The notes under the pieces: model-generated | The model's input: only the letters and a program-made list of their open reading frames with translations | Told to the model about the DNA's origin: nothing | Databases searched by the model: none | Made by a program: the position numbers and the translations under genes | Assembly (NCBI GenBank): GCA_050945915.1 | Contig: JBMNTV010000007.1 | Location: 1 to 51,122, forward strand | DNA length: 51,122 bases | Source: CALNBC01 sp050945915 | GTDB lineage: Bacteria > Bacillota > Clostridia > Christensenellales > CALWSW01 | Direction of reading: 5' to 3' | Shown: piece by piece, positions 25,597 to 34,321 of the stretch | Layout of the letters: each line of letters begins with the position of its first letter | How positions within the stretch are numbered: position 1 is the first letter of the stretch

Positions 25597-27414
25597 ATGT
25601 GCGGAATTGTTGGCTGTGCAGGCAGGCAACCTGTTGCACCTTTGCTCATCGAAGGGCTGAAAGCCCTCGAATACCGCGGATACGACAGCGCGGGGATCGC
25701 CCTTTCAGAAATGGGCGGATTGCGCGTGATCAAGAAGAAGGGGAGGGTCTCCTCGCTGGAAGATGAGATTGATGGGCAACTTCCAAAAAACACCACCGGG
25801 ATCGGGCATACCCGCTGGGCCACCCACGGCGAACCCAGCGACGAAAACGCCCATCCCCATGTTTCCAAGAATGCGGATATCGCCGTTGTGCACAACGGCA
25901 TCATCGAGAATTACGCTTCGCTGAAGAGATGGCTGATGCAGGAAGGGTACGAGTTCCGCAGCGAAACGGATACGGAAGTCATCGCCCATCTGCTTTCCTA
26001 CAATTATAAAGGCGATCTGAAGCAGGCCATGCTTCAGACGGTCTCCCGCCTATCCGGCTCCTATGCCCTGGCTGCCGTTTGCGCTAAGGAACCGGGCAAG
26101 ATCGTCTGCACCCGGCGGGAAAGCCCGTTGGTGGTGGGCTTTGGCCAGGGCGAGAACTATCTCGCCAGCGATGTTTCCGCCCTGATCAAGCATACGAGGG
26201 ATGTTTGCTTCTTAGGTGAGAACGACATCGCCGTGGTGGAAGCTGACGGCATCCGCCTGTTTGACTGCGACGGAAATCCGGTGAACCGGGAGCATTTCCG
26301 CGTCGACTGGGACATTTCCGCTGCGGAAAAGGGCGGCTACGAGCATTTCATGTTAAAGGAGATCTTCGAGCAGCCCCGGGCGCTGAAAAGCACCATCATC
26401 CCGAGGATTTTCGAAGGGCGAATCCGGCTGGAGGGGGTCGACGAAGCATTTTTGCGCTCTGTGAAGCGCATCGTCATCTGCGCCTGCGGCACCGCGTACC
26501 ACGCCGGTCTCGTGGGGAAAAGGTGGATCGAATCCTTTGCCAGAATACCGGTGGAGGCGGATATCGCCAGCGAATACCGCTACCGCGACCCCATCCTGTT
26601 GCCAGAGGACCTCTGTATCGTCGTCAGCCAGTCCGGCGAAACGGCGGACACCATCGCGGCCCTGCGCACCTTCAAACAAGGCGGCGGAAAGGTCCTTTGC
26701 ATCACCAACGTGGTGGGTTCCACAGTTTCCAGGGAGTCGGACATGGTGGCCTATACCTGGGCAGGGCCGGAGATCGCCGTCGCCTCCACCAAAGCATACA
26801 CCACCCAGCTCGCCGTACTCTTCATGCTGGCGATGGAGCTGGGCAGGGCGAAGGGCCATCTTTCGGACGAGAAGTACGCCGAACTGCTTCATGGGCTGAT
26901 GGCGGTTCCCGACCTTGTGGAAAACGCGCTGGAGCTTTCGGGCTACGCCCAAAGCGCCGCCCGCAGGCATTTCACCCAGGGGAACGTGTTCTTCATCGGC
27001 CGGGGGCTGGACCAGCCGGCTACGATGGAAAGCTCCCTGAAACTAAAGGAGATCAGCTACATTCACAGCGAAGCACTCCCCGCCGGCGAACTGAAGCACG
27101 GGACCATCGCGCTGATTGAAAAGGGGACCCTCGTCGTGGCGATGTCCACCCAGTCGATGCTGCGGGAGAAGCTCGCCTCCAACATCAAGGAGGTCAAGGC
27201 CCGGGGCGCCCAAGTGATGCTGATCGCCGGGAATGCCGCGGCGGAATCCTTCGAGGGGATCGACGAGCTGCTGCCCCTGCCGGACATTGCGGATGAGCTT
27301 GCACCTTTGATTTCCGTGGTCCCTGCGCAGTTGTTCGCTTATTACTGTGCGACGTTGCGCGGGTTCGACCCGGATAAGCCGAGGAACCTGGCAAAATCAG
27401 TTACCGTGGAGTGA
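25597..27414 (+). CDS. glmS: Glutamine-fructose-6-phosphate aminotransferase (isomerizing)
   Basis: It makes glucosamine-6-phosphate from fructose-6-phosphate and glutamine, the first committed step to UDP-GlcNAc and peptidoglycan. The start MCGIVG fixes the N-terminus because Cys2 becomes the amidotransferase nucleophile after Met removal; AAGGAGA lies 7 bp upstream. The glutaminase domain (to about 215) has ALEYRGYDSAGIA and GHTRWATHG. The two SIS domains have CACGTAYHAG, SQSGETADT and FIGRGLDQPATMESSLKLKE; the C-terminus is AKSVTVE. The length of 605 is standard. Expression is under the ribozyme. It sits between lonB and lonA. Confidence 0.97.
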   Translation: MCGIVGCAGRQPVAPLLIEGLKALEYRGYDSAGIALSEMGGLRVIKKKGRVSSLEDEIDGQLPKNTTGIGHTRWATHGEPSDENAHPHVSKNADIAVVHNGIIENYASLKRWLMQEGYEFRSETDTEVIAHLLSYNYKGDLKQAMLQTVSRLSGSYALAAVCAKEPGKIVCTRRESPLVVGFGQGENYLASDVSALIKHTRDVCFLGENDIAVVEADGIRLFDCDGNPVNREHFRVDWDISAAEKGGYEHFMLKEIFEQPRALKSTIIPRIFEGRIRLEGVDEAFLRSVKRIVICACGTAYHAGLVGKRWIESFARIPVEADIASEYRYRDPILLPEDLCIVVSQSGETADTIAALRTFKQGGGKVLCITNVVGSTVSRESDMVAYTWAGPEIAVASTKAYTTQLAVLFMLAMELGRAKGHLSDEKYAELLHGLMAVPDLVENALELSGYAQSAARRHFTQGNVFFIGRGLDQPATMESSLKLKEISYIHSEALPAGELKHGTIALIEKGTLVVAMSTQSMLREKLASNIKEVKARGAQVMLIAGNAAAESFEGIDELLPLPDIADELAPLISVVPAQLFAYYCATLRGFDPDKPRNLAKSVTVE

Positions 27415-27433
27415 GAACGGATCAAAGCTCTGG

Positions 27434-27463
27434 ACGGAGCGGCAAACGGGCCGCTCCGTTTAC
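27434..27463 (+). terminator. Probable terminator after glmS
   Basis: A perfect 10-bp stem (ACGGAGCGGC with GCCGCTCCGT, 27434-27443 and 27450-27459) is followed by a short TTTA tail. Confidence 0.6.
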
Positions 27464-27575
27464 GCACATAGTGCGCGAAAAGGGCGCGTTTTCGGCGCAA
27501 TACGCATCTTTGGCATAAGTACGAGCGGACCGACACCCAAGGGATTTATGCCATACATTGCCCTGCCCGGTTTGC

Positions 27576-27604
27576 TTGCAACGTCAACGGCGTGACTGTA
27601 TAAT
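27576..27604 (+). promoter_or_regulatory. Promoter of lonA-engB
   Basis: TTGCAA (27576-27581), a 17-bp spacer and a consensus TATAAT (27599-27604) lie 24 bp upstream of the lonA ATG. No CIRCE or CtsR-type operator is evident. Confidence 0.75.
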
Positions 27605-27627
27605 ACTCCTTGGTAGGAGGAAGACAA

Positions 27628-30012
27628 ATGATTGACAACGATAATACGCTGATGCCGCTCATACCCTTGCGGGGACTGACGGTTTTTCCATACATGGTGA
27701 TCAGCTTTGATGCCGGCCGTGAAAAAACCGTTGCCGCAATCAACGAAGCTGTCGAGAACGACAGGCTTTGCCTTCTCGTGTCCCAAAAGGACGCCACGAA
27801 GACCGACGTCGGGCAGGAAGACCTGTACGAAATCGGCACCATCGCCCGGATCAAGCAGGTCTTGAGGTTGCCGGGCGATTCCGTGCGCGTTTTTGCCGAG
27901 GGTCTGTTCCGCGGCAGAGTGGAGGAGATCGTTTCCGACGAGGACTACTTCGAAGCGCAGGTGACCCTGCTTGAGCCGCAAAACGACATGTCCGAGCTGG
28001 AGACCGCGGCGATGTCCAGGAAACTCGCGCAAGCGTTTGAGGCATATGGCCGCGCCAGCGGCAAGATCAGCGGCGAAACCATGCTGACCATGCTGGTGGA
28101 GGAGGATCTCGGCAAGCTTTGCGATACCCTCGCCGCCGGCGTTTTGGTGAACATTGCGGACAGGCAGGAGATTCTGAACAGTGTGGATGTGCGAACCCGG
28201 GCCGAAAAGCTGCTTGGGATCCTGCGCAGGGAAACAGAAATTCAAAAAATTGAAATACGCATCCAAAAACAGGTCAAGTCCAACGTTGAAAAAGCCCAGA
28301 AGGAATATTACCTTCGGGAACAGCTCAAGGTAATCCACAAGGAACTCGGGGACGAGACGGAAGAGGACGAGCTCGATCTGCTGAAAAAGCGTATCGATGA
28401 CCTGCCGTTGCCGGATGAGGTGCGCGCCAAGGCGGAAAAAGAGCTCAAGCGCTACGCCCAGCTGCCCTCCGGCTCCCATGAAGTTCCTGTGGTCAGGAAC
28501 TGGCTGGACTGGATGATCGATCTGCCCTGGGGAAAGACTACTGAGGACAATTTTGACCTTGAAAACGCCAGAAAGGTGCTGGATGAGGAGCATTACGGGC
28601 TGGAAAAAGTCAAGGACAGGATCATCGAACACCTTGCGGTCTGCAAGCTGAAGAACGACACCGGCGGAACGATCCTCTGCCTGGTGGGACCGCCGGGGGT
28701 GGGAAAGACATCCATCGCTACCTCCATCGCCCACGCGACGGGTCGGGCTTTCACCAGAATGAGTCTCGGCGGCGTGCGGGACGAAGCGGATATCCGCGGG
28801 CACAGGCGCACTTATATTGGCGCGATCCCCGGAAGGTTCATCACCGCGATGAAGCAGGCGGGATCCATGAACCCTGTGATGTTGCTGGACGAGGTCGACA
28901 AGCTGTGTAGCGACATGCGGGGGGATCCGGCAGCGGCCCTTCTCGAAGTGCTGGACAGCAACCAGAACAAGGAGTTCCGCGACCACTATATGGAAATCCC
29001 GTTTGACCTTTCCAAGGTCATGTTCATCACCACCGCCAACTCGATCGACACGATCCCCCAGCCTTTGCTGGACCGCATGGACGTGATCACCCTTTCGAGC
29101 TATACCAGCGACGAAAAGCTGGAAATCGCCAAAAGGCATCTTCTTCCCAAGCAAATCGCGGCCCACGGTCTCCCGCCGAAGGCTGTTTCCATGCCGGACG
29201 AAAGCCTGCGCGACCTCATCGAGTGCTATACGCGGGAAGCGGGAGTGCGCGAGCTGGAACGCCGGATCGCGGACATTTGCAGGAAGGTTGCCGTTTCCGT
29301 GGTGACGGGGAGCAAAAAGCGCGCCATCGTCACCCCCAAACAGGTGGATAAGCTATTGGGCAAACCCAAGTACAGGAAGAGCGAGAGGGACGTGGTGGAT
29401 AAGGTGGGCGTCGCCAACGGCCTGGCGTGGACCAGGGTGGGCGGCGAGTTGCTGCGCGTCGAGGTTGCGGTGCTCAAGGGAAAGGGCAAGCTGGAGCTTA
29501 CGGGCAGGATGGGCGATGTCATGCGCGAATCCGCCCAGGCAGCGTATACCTACATCCGCACCCACGCCGCAAAATGGGACATTGACCCCCTGTTTTACGA
29601 AAAGGTGGACCTCCACATCCATATCCCCGAAGGCGCCGTTCCCAAAGACGGCCCCAGCGCCGGCATCACCATGGCTGTGGCGATGGTCTCCGCCCTTTCC
29701 GGAAGGGTGGTCAAGGGCGACGTCGCCATGACGGGGGAAATCAGCCTGCGCGGCAGGGTGTTGCCCGTCGGCGGATTGAAGGAAAAAACCCTGGCGGCTC
29801 TGCGCGAAGGGATGACCACCGTCATCCTTCCGAAGGAGAACGCCAAGGACGTCCCGGAGTTTGCCGAATCCGTGCGCAAGAACCTCAACATCGTTTTTGC
29901 GGAAGAGCTTTCCGAGGTGTTTGAAGCCGCGCTGACCCAAAAGAACAGCGTTTCGCCCTTTATCGACGAAATGCGCGGGTACAGGGCGCCCGCTCCCGAG
30001 GTGGTGAGCTGA
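27628..30012 (+). CDS. lon: ATP-dependent protease Lon (LonA)
   Basis: This cytoplasmic AAA+ protease degrades damaged and regulatory proteins. Its 794 residues carry the full LonA layout. The N-terminal domain begins LMPLIPLRGLTVFPYM, followed by a coiled coil with QKEYYLREQLKVIHKELG. The ATPase has GPPGVGKTS (Lys360) and MLLDEVDKL. The protease domain has Ser677 in PKDGPSAG and Lys720 in GGLKEK. The start ATG follows TAGGAGG; an in-frame TTG at 27610 is upstream of that site and was discarded. The stop overlaps the engB start by one base (TGATG). Confidence 0.96.
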   Translation: MIDNDNTLMPLIPLRGLTVFPYMVISFDAGREKTVAAINEAVENDRLCLLVSQKDATKTDVGQEDLYEIGTIARIKQVLRLPGDSVRVFAEGLFRGRVEEIVSDEDYFEAQVTLLEPQNDMSELETAAMSRKLAQAFEAYGRASGKISGETMLTMLVEEDLGKLCDTLAAGVLVNIADRQEILNSVDVRTRAEKLLGILRRETEIQKIEIRIQKQVKSNVEKAQKEYYLREQLKVIHKELGDETEEDELDLLKKRIDDLPLPDEVRAKAEKELKRYAQLPSGSHEVPVVRNWLDWMIDLPWGKTTEDNFDLENARKVLDEEHYGLEKVKDRIIEHLAVCKLKNDTGGTILCLVGPPGVGKTSIATSIAHATGRAFTRMSLGGVRDEADIRGHRRTYIGAIPGRFITAMKQAGSMNPVMLLDEVDKLCSDMRGDPAAALLEVLDSNQNKEFRDHYMEIPFDLSKVMFITTANSIDTIPQPLLDRMDVITLSSYTSDEKLEIAKRHLLPKQIAAHGLPPKAVSMPDESLRDLIECYTREAGVRELERRIADICRKVAVSVVTGSKKRAIVTPKQVDKLLGKPKYRKSERDVVDKVGVANGLAWTRVGGELLRVEVAVLKGKGKLELTGRMGDVMRESAQAAYTYIRTHAAKWDIDPLFYEKVDLHIHIPEGAVPKDGPSAGITMAVAMVSALSGRVVKGDVAMTGEISLRGRVLPVGGLKEKTLAALREGMTTVILPKENAKDVPEFAESVRKNLNIVFAEELSEVFEAALTQKNSVSPFIDEMRGYRAPAPEVVS

Positions 30013-30656
30013 TGCTGCGCATCAAAAAAGCCGAATTTGTCACCAGCTGCAGTCTGGGCAGCGCGCTGCCGGAGCTTGGCGGCGCGGCCCAGATCGCCAT
30101 GGTGGGCAAATCGAATGTTGGGAAGTCCAGCTTTATCAATGCGGTTTGCAACAACTCAAAGCTTGCCAGGACCTCCTCAACCCCGGGAAAGACGAGGCTG
30201 ATCAACTTCTTTTCCATCAACGGAGGAGAGTTTTATCTCGTCGACCTGCCGGGCTACGGCTTTGCAAAAGCGCCGAAAACCGAACAGGGAAAATGGGCGG
30301 AACTGATGGAAGGGTACCTTCGTTCCGGCCATGTTTCCCATCTTTTCCTGTTGCTCGACTCGCGACACGAGCCGACAGTGGCGGACAGGCAGATGCTCGT
30401 CTGGATGCAGTATTACAATATTCCCTATACGATCATCGCCACGAAGGTGGACAAGCTGCCAAAAACTAGGCGCAAGGCCGCTGCCGCTTCCGTATCCAAG
30501 GCCATCGGGGCCCTTGGTCCGGCGATCGCCTTTTCCGCGGCAGAAAAACTTGGGATCGACGATGTTTTAAACCGGATCGAGCAGATCGTCACCGACGAAG
30601 CCCGCACCTTCATAAACCAAAGGCGCAGCGGCGATGCGGAACCGGCCGAAGACTGA
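30012..30656 (+). CDS. engB: Ribosome biogenesis GTP-binding protein EngB/YsxC
   Basis: This essential GTPase is needed for assembly of the 50S subunit. It has 214 residues and the TrmE-Era-like G motifs: G1 VGKSNVGKSS, G2 SSTPGKTRLINF, G3 DLPGYGFAK, G4 TKVDK and G5 FSA. It is translationally coupled to lonA through a TGATG overlap, the same pairing as lonA-ysxC in Bacillus. The terminator at 30669 follows. Confidence 0.96.
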   Translation: MLRIKKAEFVTSCSLGSALPELGGAAQIAMVGKSNVGKSSFINAVCNNSKLARTSSTPGKTRLINFFSINGGEFYLVDLPGYGFAKAPKTEQGKWAELMEGYLRSGHVSHLFLLLDSRHEPTVADRQMLVWMQYYNIPYTIIATKVDKLPKTRRKAAAASVSKAIGALGPAIAFSAAEKLGIDDVLNRIEQIVTDEARTFINQRRSGDAEPAED

Positions 30657-30668
30657 GGAATCCACAGA

Positions 30669-30706
30669 AACGCCGCGGGGAATTTTTTCCTGGGCGTTCT
30701 TTTTTT
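30669..30706 (+). terminator. Terminator after engB
   Basis: AACGCC pairs with GGCGTT, with inner GGAA/TTCC pairing, followed by CTTTTTTT. The next 190 bp to the promoter at 30900 show no gene or motif I recognise. Confidence 0.75.
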
Positions 30707-30899
30707 GGGAAAGCAGGTTACACCAAAATGCAAACCGGCGATGCATTTGTGAACAATGCAGACCAACGGGGGTCCAGAACAGACACAATTCCCGATCGAT
30801 ACGGTTTTTCTGGTTATTTGGTTCGTCTTTTGCCAAATCGTGCATTTAGACGACCTCTAGGATCCTGCCGTTTTCGCCTGATTTCGCAACGAGTTTTCC

Positions 30900-30928
30900 T
30901 TGACAACATATAAAGGTGTTTGCATAAT
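30900..30928 (+). promoter_or_regulatory. Promoter of the zinc-ribbon/metallophosphoesterase pair
   Basis: Consensus TTGACA (30900-30905), a 17-bp spacer and CATAAT (30923-30928) lie 41 bp upstream of the start at 30970, which has TCGGAGGCG. Confidence 0.75.
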
Positions 30929-30969
30929 ATGGTCGTAGCTACAGCAATCACCCTTTCGGAGGCGTCCAA

Positions 30970-31374
30970 ATGAGCATAATGAAGTGCCCCAGATGCGACA
31001 TCAATTTTATACGCGAGGAGGAGCAGTACTGTTCCATCTGTAAAAGAGAAATGAAAGGCGAGATGCCGAAAGAGGAATTGGCAGAAATGTGCATTGAGTG
31101 CGGCGAACACCCTGCCATTCCCGGTGACGAGCTTTGCATATTCTGCTTCAATGACCGCAAGGAGTCAGACGACGCCAACGAAACGGACGACGAGCTTATC
31201 CCCGCAGATATTTCCGATGAATCCGACGATATGAGCCTTGACAAGATGGAGATCGTCCCCCTTCAGCCTGAGGATATCCCCGAGGACGAACGCGAGGAGA
31301 TCCACAAGGAGTTGGGATTTGACGAACCGGAAGACGAGGACCTCGATGCCCTTGACGACGACGACTTGGTCTAG
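30970..31374 (+). CDS. Acidic protein with two CxxC-x11-CxxC zinc-ribbon-like modules, function unknown
   Basis: The 134-residue protein has eight cysteines in two identical spacings: Cys6, 9, 21, 24 and Cys41, 44, 56, 59, with an exact offset of 35 residues. This looks like an internal duplication of a small zinc-binding module. From about residue 63 the protein is dominated by Asp and Glu (for example EDEDLDALDDDDLV at the end) and is probably disordered. There is no signal peptide. It has a strong promoter and ribosome binding site, and the metallophosphoesterase gene starts 7 bp downstream, so the two are probably co-expressed. I do not recognise the family. A protein- or nucleic acid-binding adaptor is a guess only. 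Confidence 0.75.
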   Translation: MSIMKCPRCDINFIREEEQYCSICKREMKGEMPKEELAEMCIECGEHPAIPGDELCIFCFNDRKESDDANETDDELIPADISDESDDMSLDKMEIVPLQPEDIPEDEREEIHKELGFDEPEDEDLDALDDDDLV

Positions 31375-31380
31375 GGCGTC

Positions 31381-32088
31381 ATGAGGGTATTTGCGATAGG
31401 CGACCTGCACCTGTCCCTTGCCCGGCCCAAGCCGATGGACATATTCGGCCCCCATTGGAGCGACCATTGGCAGCGCATCCGGGAGAACTGGGCAAAAGCG
31501 GGAATCGCGGACGAAGACGTCGTCCTGATCCCGGGGGACATCAGCTGGGCAATGACGATTGCCGAAGCGGCGCCGGACATTTCCTCCATCGGGGAACTTC
31601 CGGGCAAAAAGCTGTTGATTCGGGGAAATCACGATTATTGGTGGGGCTCGCTGACAAAGGTGCGCTCCATTCTTTCGGATAATACCTTCGCCCTGCAGAA
31701 CAATGCGATGCGCTTTCCCGGATTGGTGGTCTGCGGAAGCCGAGGCTGGTCCAGCCCCGGCACGCCCGGCTTCACCCAGGAGGACAGCAAGATCTACCTT
31801 CGGGAACTGATCCGTCTGGAACTTTCCCTCAACGAGGCAAAAAAGCTGTTGAAGGAGGGCGACAAACTGCTCGCGATGATCCATTATCCGCCCTTTGGGG
31901 AACAGATGCAACCCACTGGGTTCACCGACCTTTTTTCCCGCTTTGGCGTCGATTGCGTCGTGTATGGCCACCTCCACGGGAGGAGCTGCCGGTCGGCCTT
32001 TGAAGGCGTGCAGGACGGCGTCGAGTACGTGCTGGTGTCCTGCGATCACCTCGGTTTCTATCCAAAATTGATCATGGAACTCTCATAA
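31381..32088 (+). CDS. Calcineurin-like metallophosphoesterase
   Basis: This 235-residue predicted two-metal phosphoesterase is cytoplasmic. All five family motifs are present: GDLHLS (Asp8, His10), PGDISWAM, RGNHDYWWG, IHYPPF, and VYGHLHGRS. It resembles a clostridial stand-alone family whose substrate is unknown (phosphoprotein, nucleotide or nucleic acid). The start follows the acidic zinc-ribbon gene by 7 bp with no strong Shine-Dalgarno, which suggests translational coupling. A strong terminator follows. Confidence 0.88.
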   Translation: MRVFAIGDLHLSLARPKPMDIFGPHWSDHWQRIRENWAKAGIADEDVVLIPGDISWAMTIAEAAPDISSIGELPGKKLLIRGNHDYWWGSLTKVRSILSDNTFALQNNAMRFPGLVVCGSRGWSSPGTPGFTQEDSKIYLRELIRLELSLNEAKKLLKEGDKLLAMIHYPPFGEQMQPTGFTDLFSRFGVDCVVYGHLHGRSCRSAFEGVQDGVEYVLVSCDHLGFYPKLIMELS

Positions 32089-32097
32089 AAAGCGTGT

Positions 32098-32130
32098 AAA
32101 GAAGCCCCGGAACCGGGGCTTCTTTATTTT
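32098..32130 (+). terminator. Rho-independent terminator after the metallophosphoesterase gene
   Basis: A 10-bp perfect stem (GAAGCCCCGG with CCGGGGCTTC) has an AA loop annotated, so the innermost pairs probably open to form the loop. TTTATTTT follows. Confidence 0.88.
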
Positions 32131-32244
32131 GCGTTCAGATGTTTTCGACCCAATTGGTCATGATGTACGAAGAATTTATATTTTTTTAAAAAATTTCGCA
32201 AGGAAAGAAGGAGATTCGATTTGAATGAAGAATAGTAGCAAAAA

Positions 32245-32285
32245 TGGGAAGATGTGTAGCAAAGTGGTGCGAAGTGGTGTATAAT
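32245..32285 (+). promoter_or_regulatory. mraZ promoter with four 10-bp-spaced MraZ-box-like repeats
   Basis: TGGGA (32245), TGTAG (32255), TGGTG (32265) and TGGTG (32275) begin exactly 10 bp apart and end at the -10 box TATAAT (32280-32285). MraZ proteins are known to bind arrays of TGGG/GTGG-type repeats with this helical spacing upstream of their own gene. The array covers the -35 region (no good -35 hexamer is visible), which suggests repression by occlusion. Confidence 0.7.
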
Positions 32286-32322
32286 TTTCTTACGCACCAG
32301 CACCAAAGAAGAGGTATCGGCA

Positions 32323-32754
32323 GTGCTTATCGGCTCGCACAATCACACGGTGGACAATAAAGGAAGGCTTTTCATCCCCTCGAAATGGAGGGAGGATTTG
32401 GGGACCACTTTTATTGTCACGAAAGGGTTTGGCAAATGCCTTTTCGGAATGTCGCTGCCCGAATGGGAAAAGCTTGCCGCAAAGCTCGCGGCCCTTCCGT
32501 TGACGGACAAGCAGGCCCAGCAGTTTGTGCGATACCTTTCTTCCTGGGCGACGGACTGCGAGCTGGATAAGCAGGGCCGCATCCTGATCCCCGCAAAACT
32601 CAGGGCTTTTGCCCAGCTTGGGAAGGAAGCCACGCTGATCGGCGTCACAAACAGGATCGAAATCTGGAACACCGCGACCTGGGAAGCCATGGACGCGGAG
32701 ATGGAAGCCGAATACGACGAGATGATGGCCAGCATGGCCAACATGGGTATCTGA
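32323..32754 (+). CDS. mraZ: Transcriptional regulator MraZ
   Basis: MraZ is the DNA-binding regulator that heads the dcw cluster and usually represses it. The 143 residues contain two AbrB/SpoVT-like swapped-hairpin repeats: HTVDNKGRLFIPSKWREDLG and CELDKQGRILIPAKLRAFA. The protein forms ring-shaped oligomers that contact several DNA repeats, matching the four boxes at its promoter. The GTG start lies behind an AGAGG-type site, and the rsmH start follows the stop by one base. Confidence 0.95.
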   Translation: MLIGSHNHTVDNKGRLFIPSKWREDLGTTFIVTKGFGKCLFGMSLPEWEKLAAKLAALPLTDKQAQQFVRYLSSWATDCELDKQGRILIPAKLRAFAQLGKEATLIGVTNRIEIWNTATWEAMDAEMEAEYDEMMASMANMGI

Positions 32755-32755
32755 C

Positions 32756-33691
32756 ATGGAATTTTCCCACAAACCCGTCATGCCGAAAGAAGTCCTATAC
32801 CACCTTGCGCCGGAACGGGGAGGCGTGTTTGCGGACGGCACCCTGGGGGGTGGCGGCCATGCGGAGCTCGTGCTTTCTGCGCTGCCCCAAAGTGGAAGGC
32901 TGGTGGGGATCGACCGGGACGACGACGCCCTTGCTGCCGCAAGCAAAAGGCTCGAGCGGTTTGGGGAACGGTTCACGGCCGTCAAGGGAAATTTTTTCGA
33001 TATTCGCAGGATTCTGCAAGAACTGAAGATCGAAAGTCTGGACGGGATGCTGGTGGACCTTGGGGTCTCATCCTATCAGCTGGACAACCCCGAGCGCGGT
33101 TTTTCCTATCACGTCGACGCCCCCTTGGATATGCGAATGGATCAAAGCGCGGCGCTTTCCGCATACGACGTTGTGAACGGTTACGATCACGGCGAGCTGA
33201 CCCGCATCCTCAGGGAGTACGGCGAGGAAAAATGGGCCTCGCGGATCGCTTCGTTCATCATCGAAGCGAGAAAAAAGCAGCCCCTAAGAACCACGCATCA
33301 ACTGGTGGAAATCATCAAGGCTGCGATCCCAAACGCAGCAAGGAGGGAAGGCGGCCACCCCGCAAAACGGACCTTCCAGGCCATCCGTGTGGAGGTCAAC
33401 GGCGAGCTCGCCGGGCTAAAGCAGGCTGTGGAGGATATGGTCGACTGCCTCGCTCCGCAGGGAAGGCTGGTCGTGCTCACCTTTCAAAGTTTGGAGGACA
33501 GGATCGTTAAGAAGGCCTTTGCGGAACTCAAGGACCCCTGCACCTGCCCCAAAAGCGCTCCGCTCTGCGTCTGCGGAAAAATGCCAAAGGTACGCATCTT
33601 GACCAGAAAACCGCTGACGGCGAAAGAAGAAGAACTGAACGACAATCCCCGGGCAAAAAGCGCAAAACTACGGGCTGTGGAAAAACTCTGA
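32756..33691 (+). CDS. rsmH: 16S rRNA (cytosine-1402-N4)-methyltransferase RsmH (MraW)
   Basis: It methylates N4 of C1402 in 16S rRNA at the ribosomal P site, using S-adenosylmethionine. The 311 residues show VFADGTLGGGGHAELVL (SAM-binding), GIDRDDDALAAA, LVDLGVSSYQLDNPERGFS, MRMDQ, GGHPAKRTFQAIRVEVN and VLTFQSLEDRIVKKAF. It is the second gene of the dcw cluster and probably translationally coupled to mraZ. Confidence 0.96.
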   Translation: MEFSHKPVMPKEVLYHLAPERGGVFADGTLGGGGHAELVLSALPQSGRLVGIDRDDDALAAASKRLERFGERFTAVKGNFFDIRRILQELKIESLDGMLVDLGVSSYQLDNPERGFSYHVDAPLDMRMDQSAALSAYDVVNGYDHGELTRILREYGEEKWASRIASFIIEARKKQPLRTTHQLVEIIKAAIPNAARREGGHPAKRTFQAIRVEVNGELAGLKQAVEDMVDCLAPQGRLVVLTFQSLEDRIVKKAFAELKDPCTCPKSAPLCVCGKMPKVRILTRKPLTAKEEELNDNPRAKSAKLRAVEKL

Positions 33692-33748
33692 TCGACACCG
33701 CATCTTTCACCACGGGTCTCCCAACGTTTCACAACAGGAGGAACGGAT

Positions 33749-34255
33749 ATGTCTGAGCCCAAAGCACTGCTCAACCAGTATATGTACTACACTTCCACTT
33801 CAAACGCATATAAATATGATGAGCCGGAGCGCGAAGTTCGGAAGGAAGAATCCGCGCCCCCGGTTGCAAAGCCTGCGGCAAAGCAGAAGCTGAAAATTTC
33901 TGCGGTGATGAGCGTCGTGGTGGCTGCGGCGTTGCTCTTTGGCGCTGCGGGCGTGCTGGTGGCGAGATACGAGCGCATGTCTGCTGCCTCCTTAAGAATC
34001 AGCAAGCTGAAATCCCAGATTGCCAGCATCGAGAAGGAGATCGAAAACCTCAACATCAAGCTTCAGTACGCCATGGACATCAACACCGCCCAGATCATCG
34101 CCAAGGAGAAACTCGGCATGGATTACCCCGAGTCCACCCAGCTCGAGAACGTGGACAAATGGGCGGAAATGGACGAGGAAGTCGTGTCGGCGTTCCTGCC
34201 TTCCTATGCTGCCGTTCCGGTCAGCAGCGTGCCGGTTGAGGGCGGCGGGGAATGA
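33749..34255 (+). CDS. ftsL: FtsL-like bitopic cell-division protein
   Basis: The 168-residue protein has a charged cytoplasmic N-terminus of about 47 residues and one membrane span (about 51-72). A coiled coil follows (about 79-106, SLRISKLKSQIASIEKEIEN), then an extracytoplasmic tail. This architecture and the position between rsmH and the class B PBP identify it as FtsL-like; sequence similarity in this family is always low. FtsL links the FtsQ/DivIC complex to FtsW and the PBP at the septum. The motif AQIIAKEKLGMDYP is typical of FtsL/DivIC proteins. The start has ACAGGAGGAA. Confidence 0.82.
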   Translation: MSEPKALLNQYMYYTSTSNAYKYDEPEREVRKEESAPPVAKPAAKQKLKISAVMSVVVAAALLFGAAGVLVARYERMSAASLRISKLKSQIASIEKEIENLNIKLQYAMDINTAQIIAKEKLGMDYPESTQLENVDKWAEMDEEVVSAFLPSYAAVPVSSVPVEGGGE

Positions 34256-34288
34256 CGATTCGCATGCCCGAAGGGCGGTCGCAATAAA

Positions 34289-34315
34289 GCTGAAACGCCT
34301 TCGCGGCGTTTCGGC
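34289..34315 (+). other. Stable hairpin between ftsL and the PBP gene
   Basis: GCTGAAACGCC (34289-34299) pairs over 11 bp with GGCGTTTCGGC (34305-34315), with one wobble and loop TTCGC. Only ATTTAG follows, so it may be an attenuator or mRNA-processing hairpin rather than a full terminator. Confidence 0.55.
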
Positions 34316-34321
34316 ATTTAG

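Noticed and set aside
27576..27627. Heat-shock operator (CIRCE or CtsR box) upstream of lonA
   Set aside because: No TTAGCACTC-type inverted repeat or GTCAAA tandem repeat is present; only a standard sigma-A promoter is seen.
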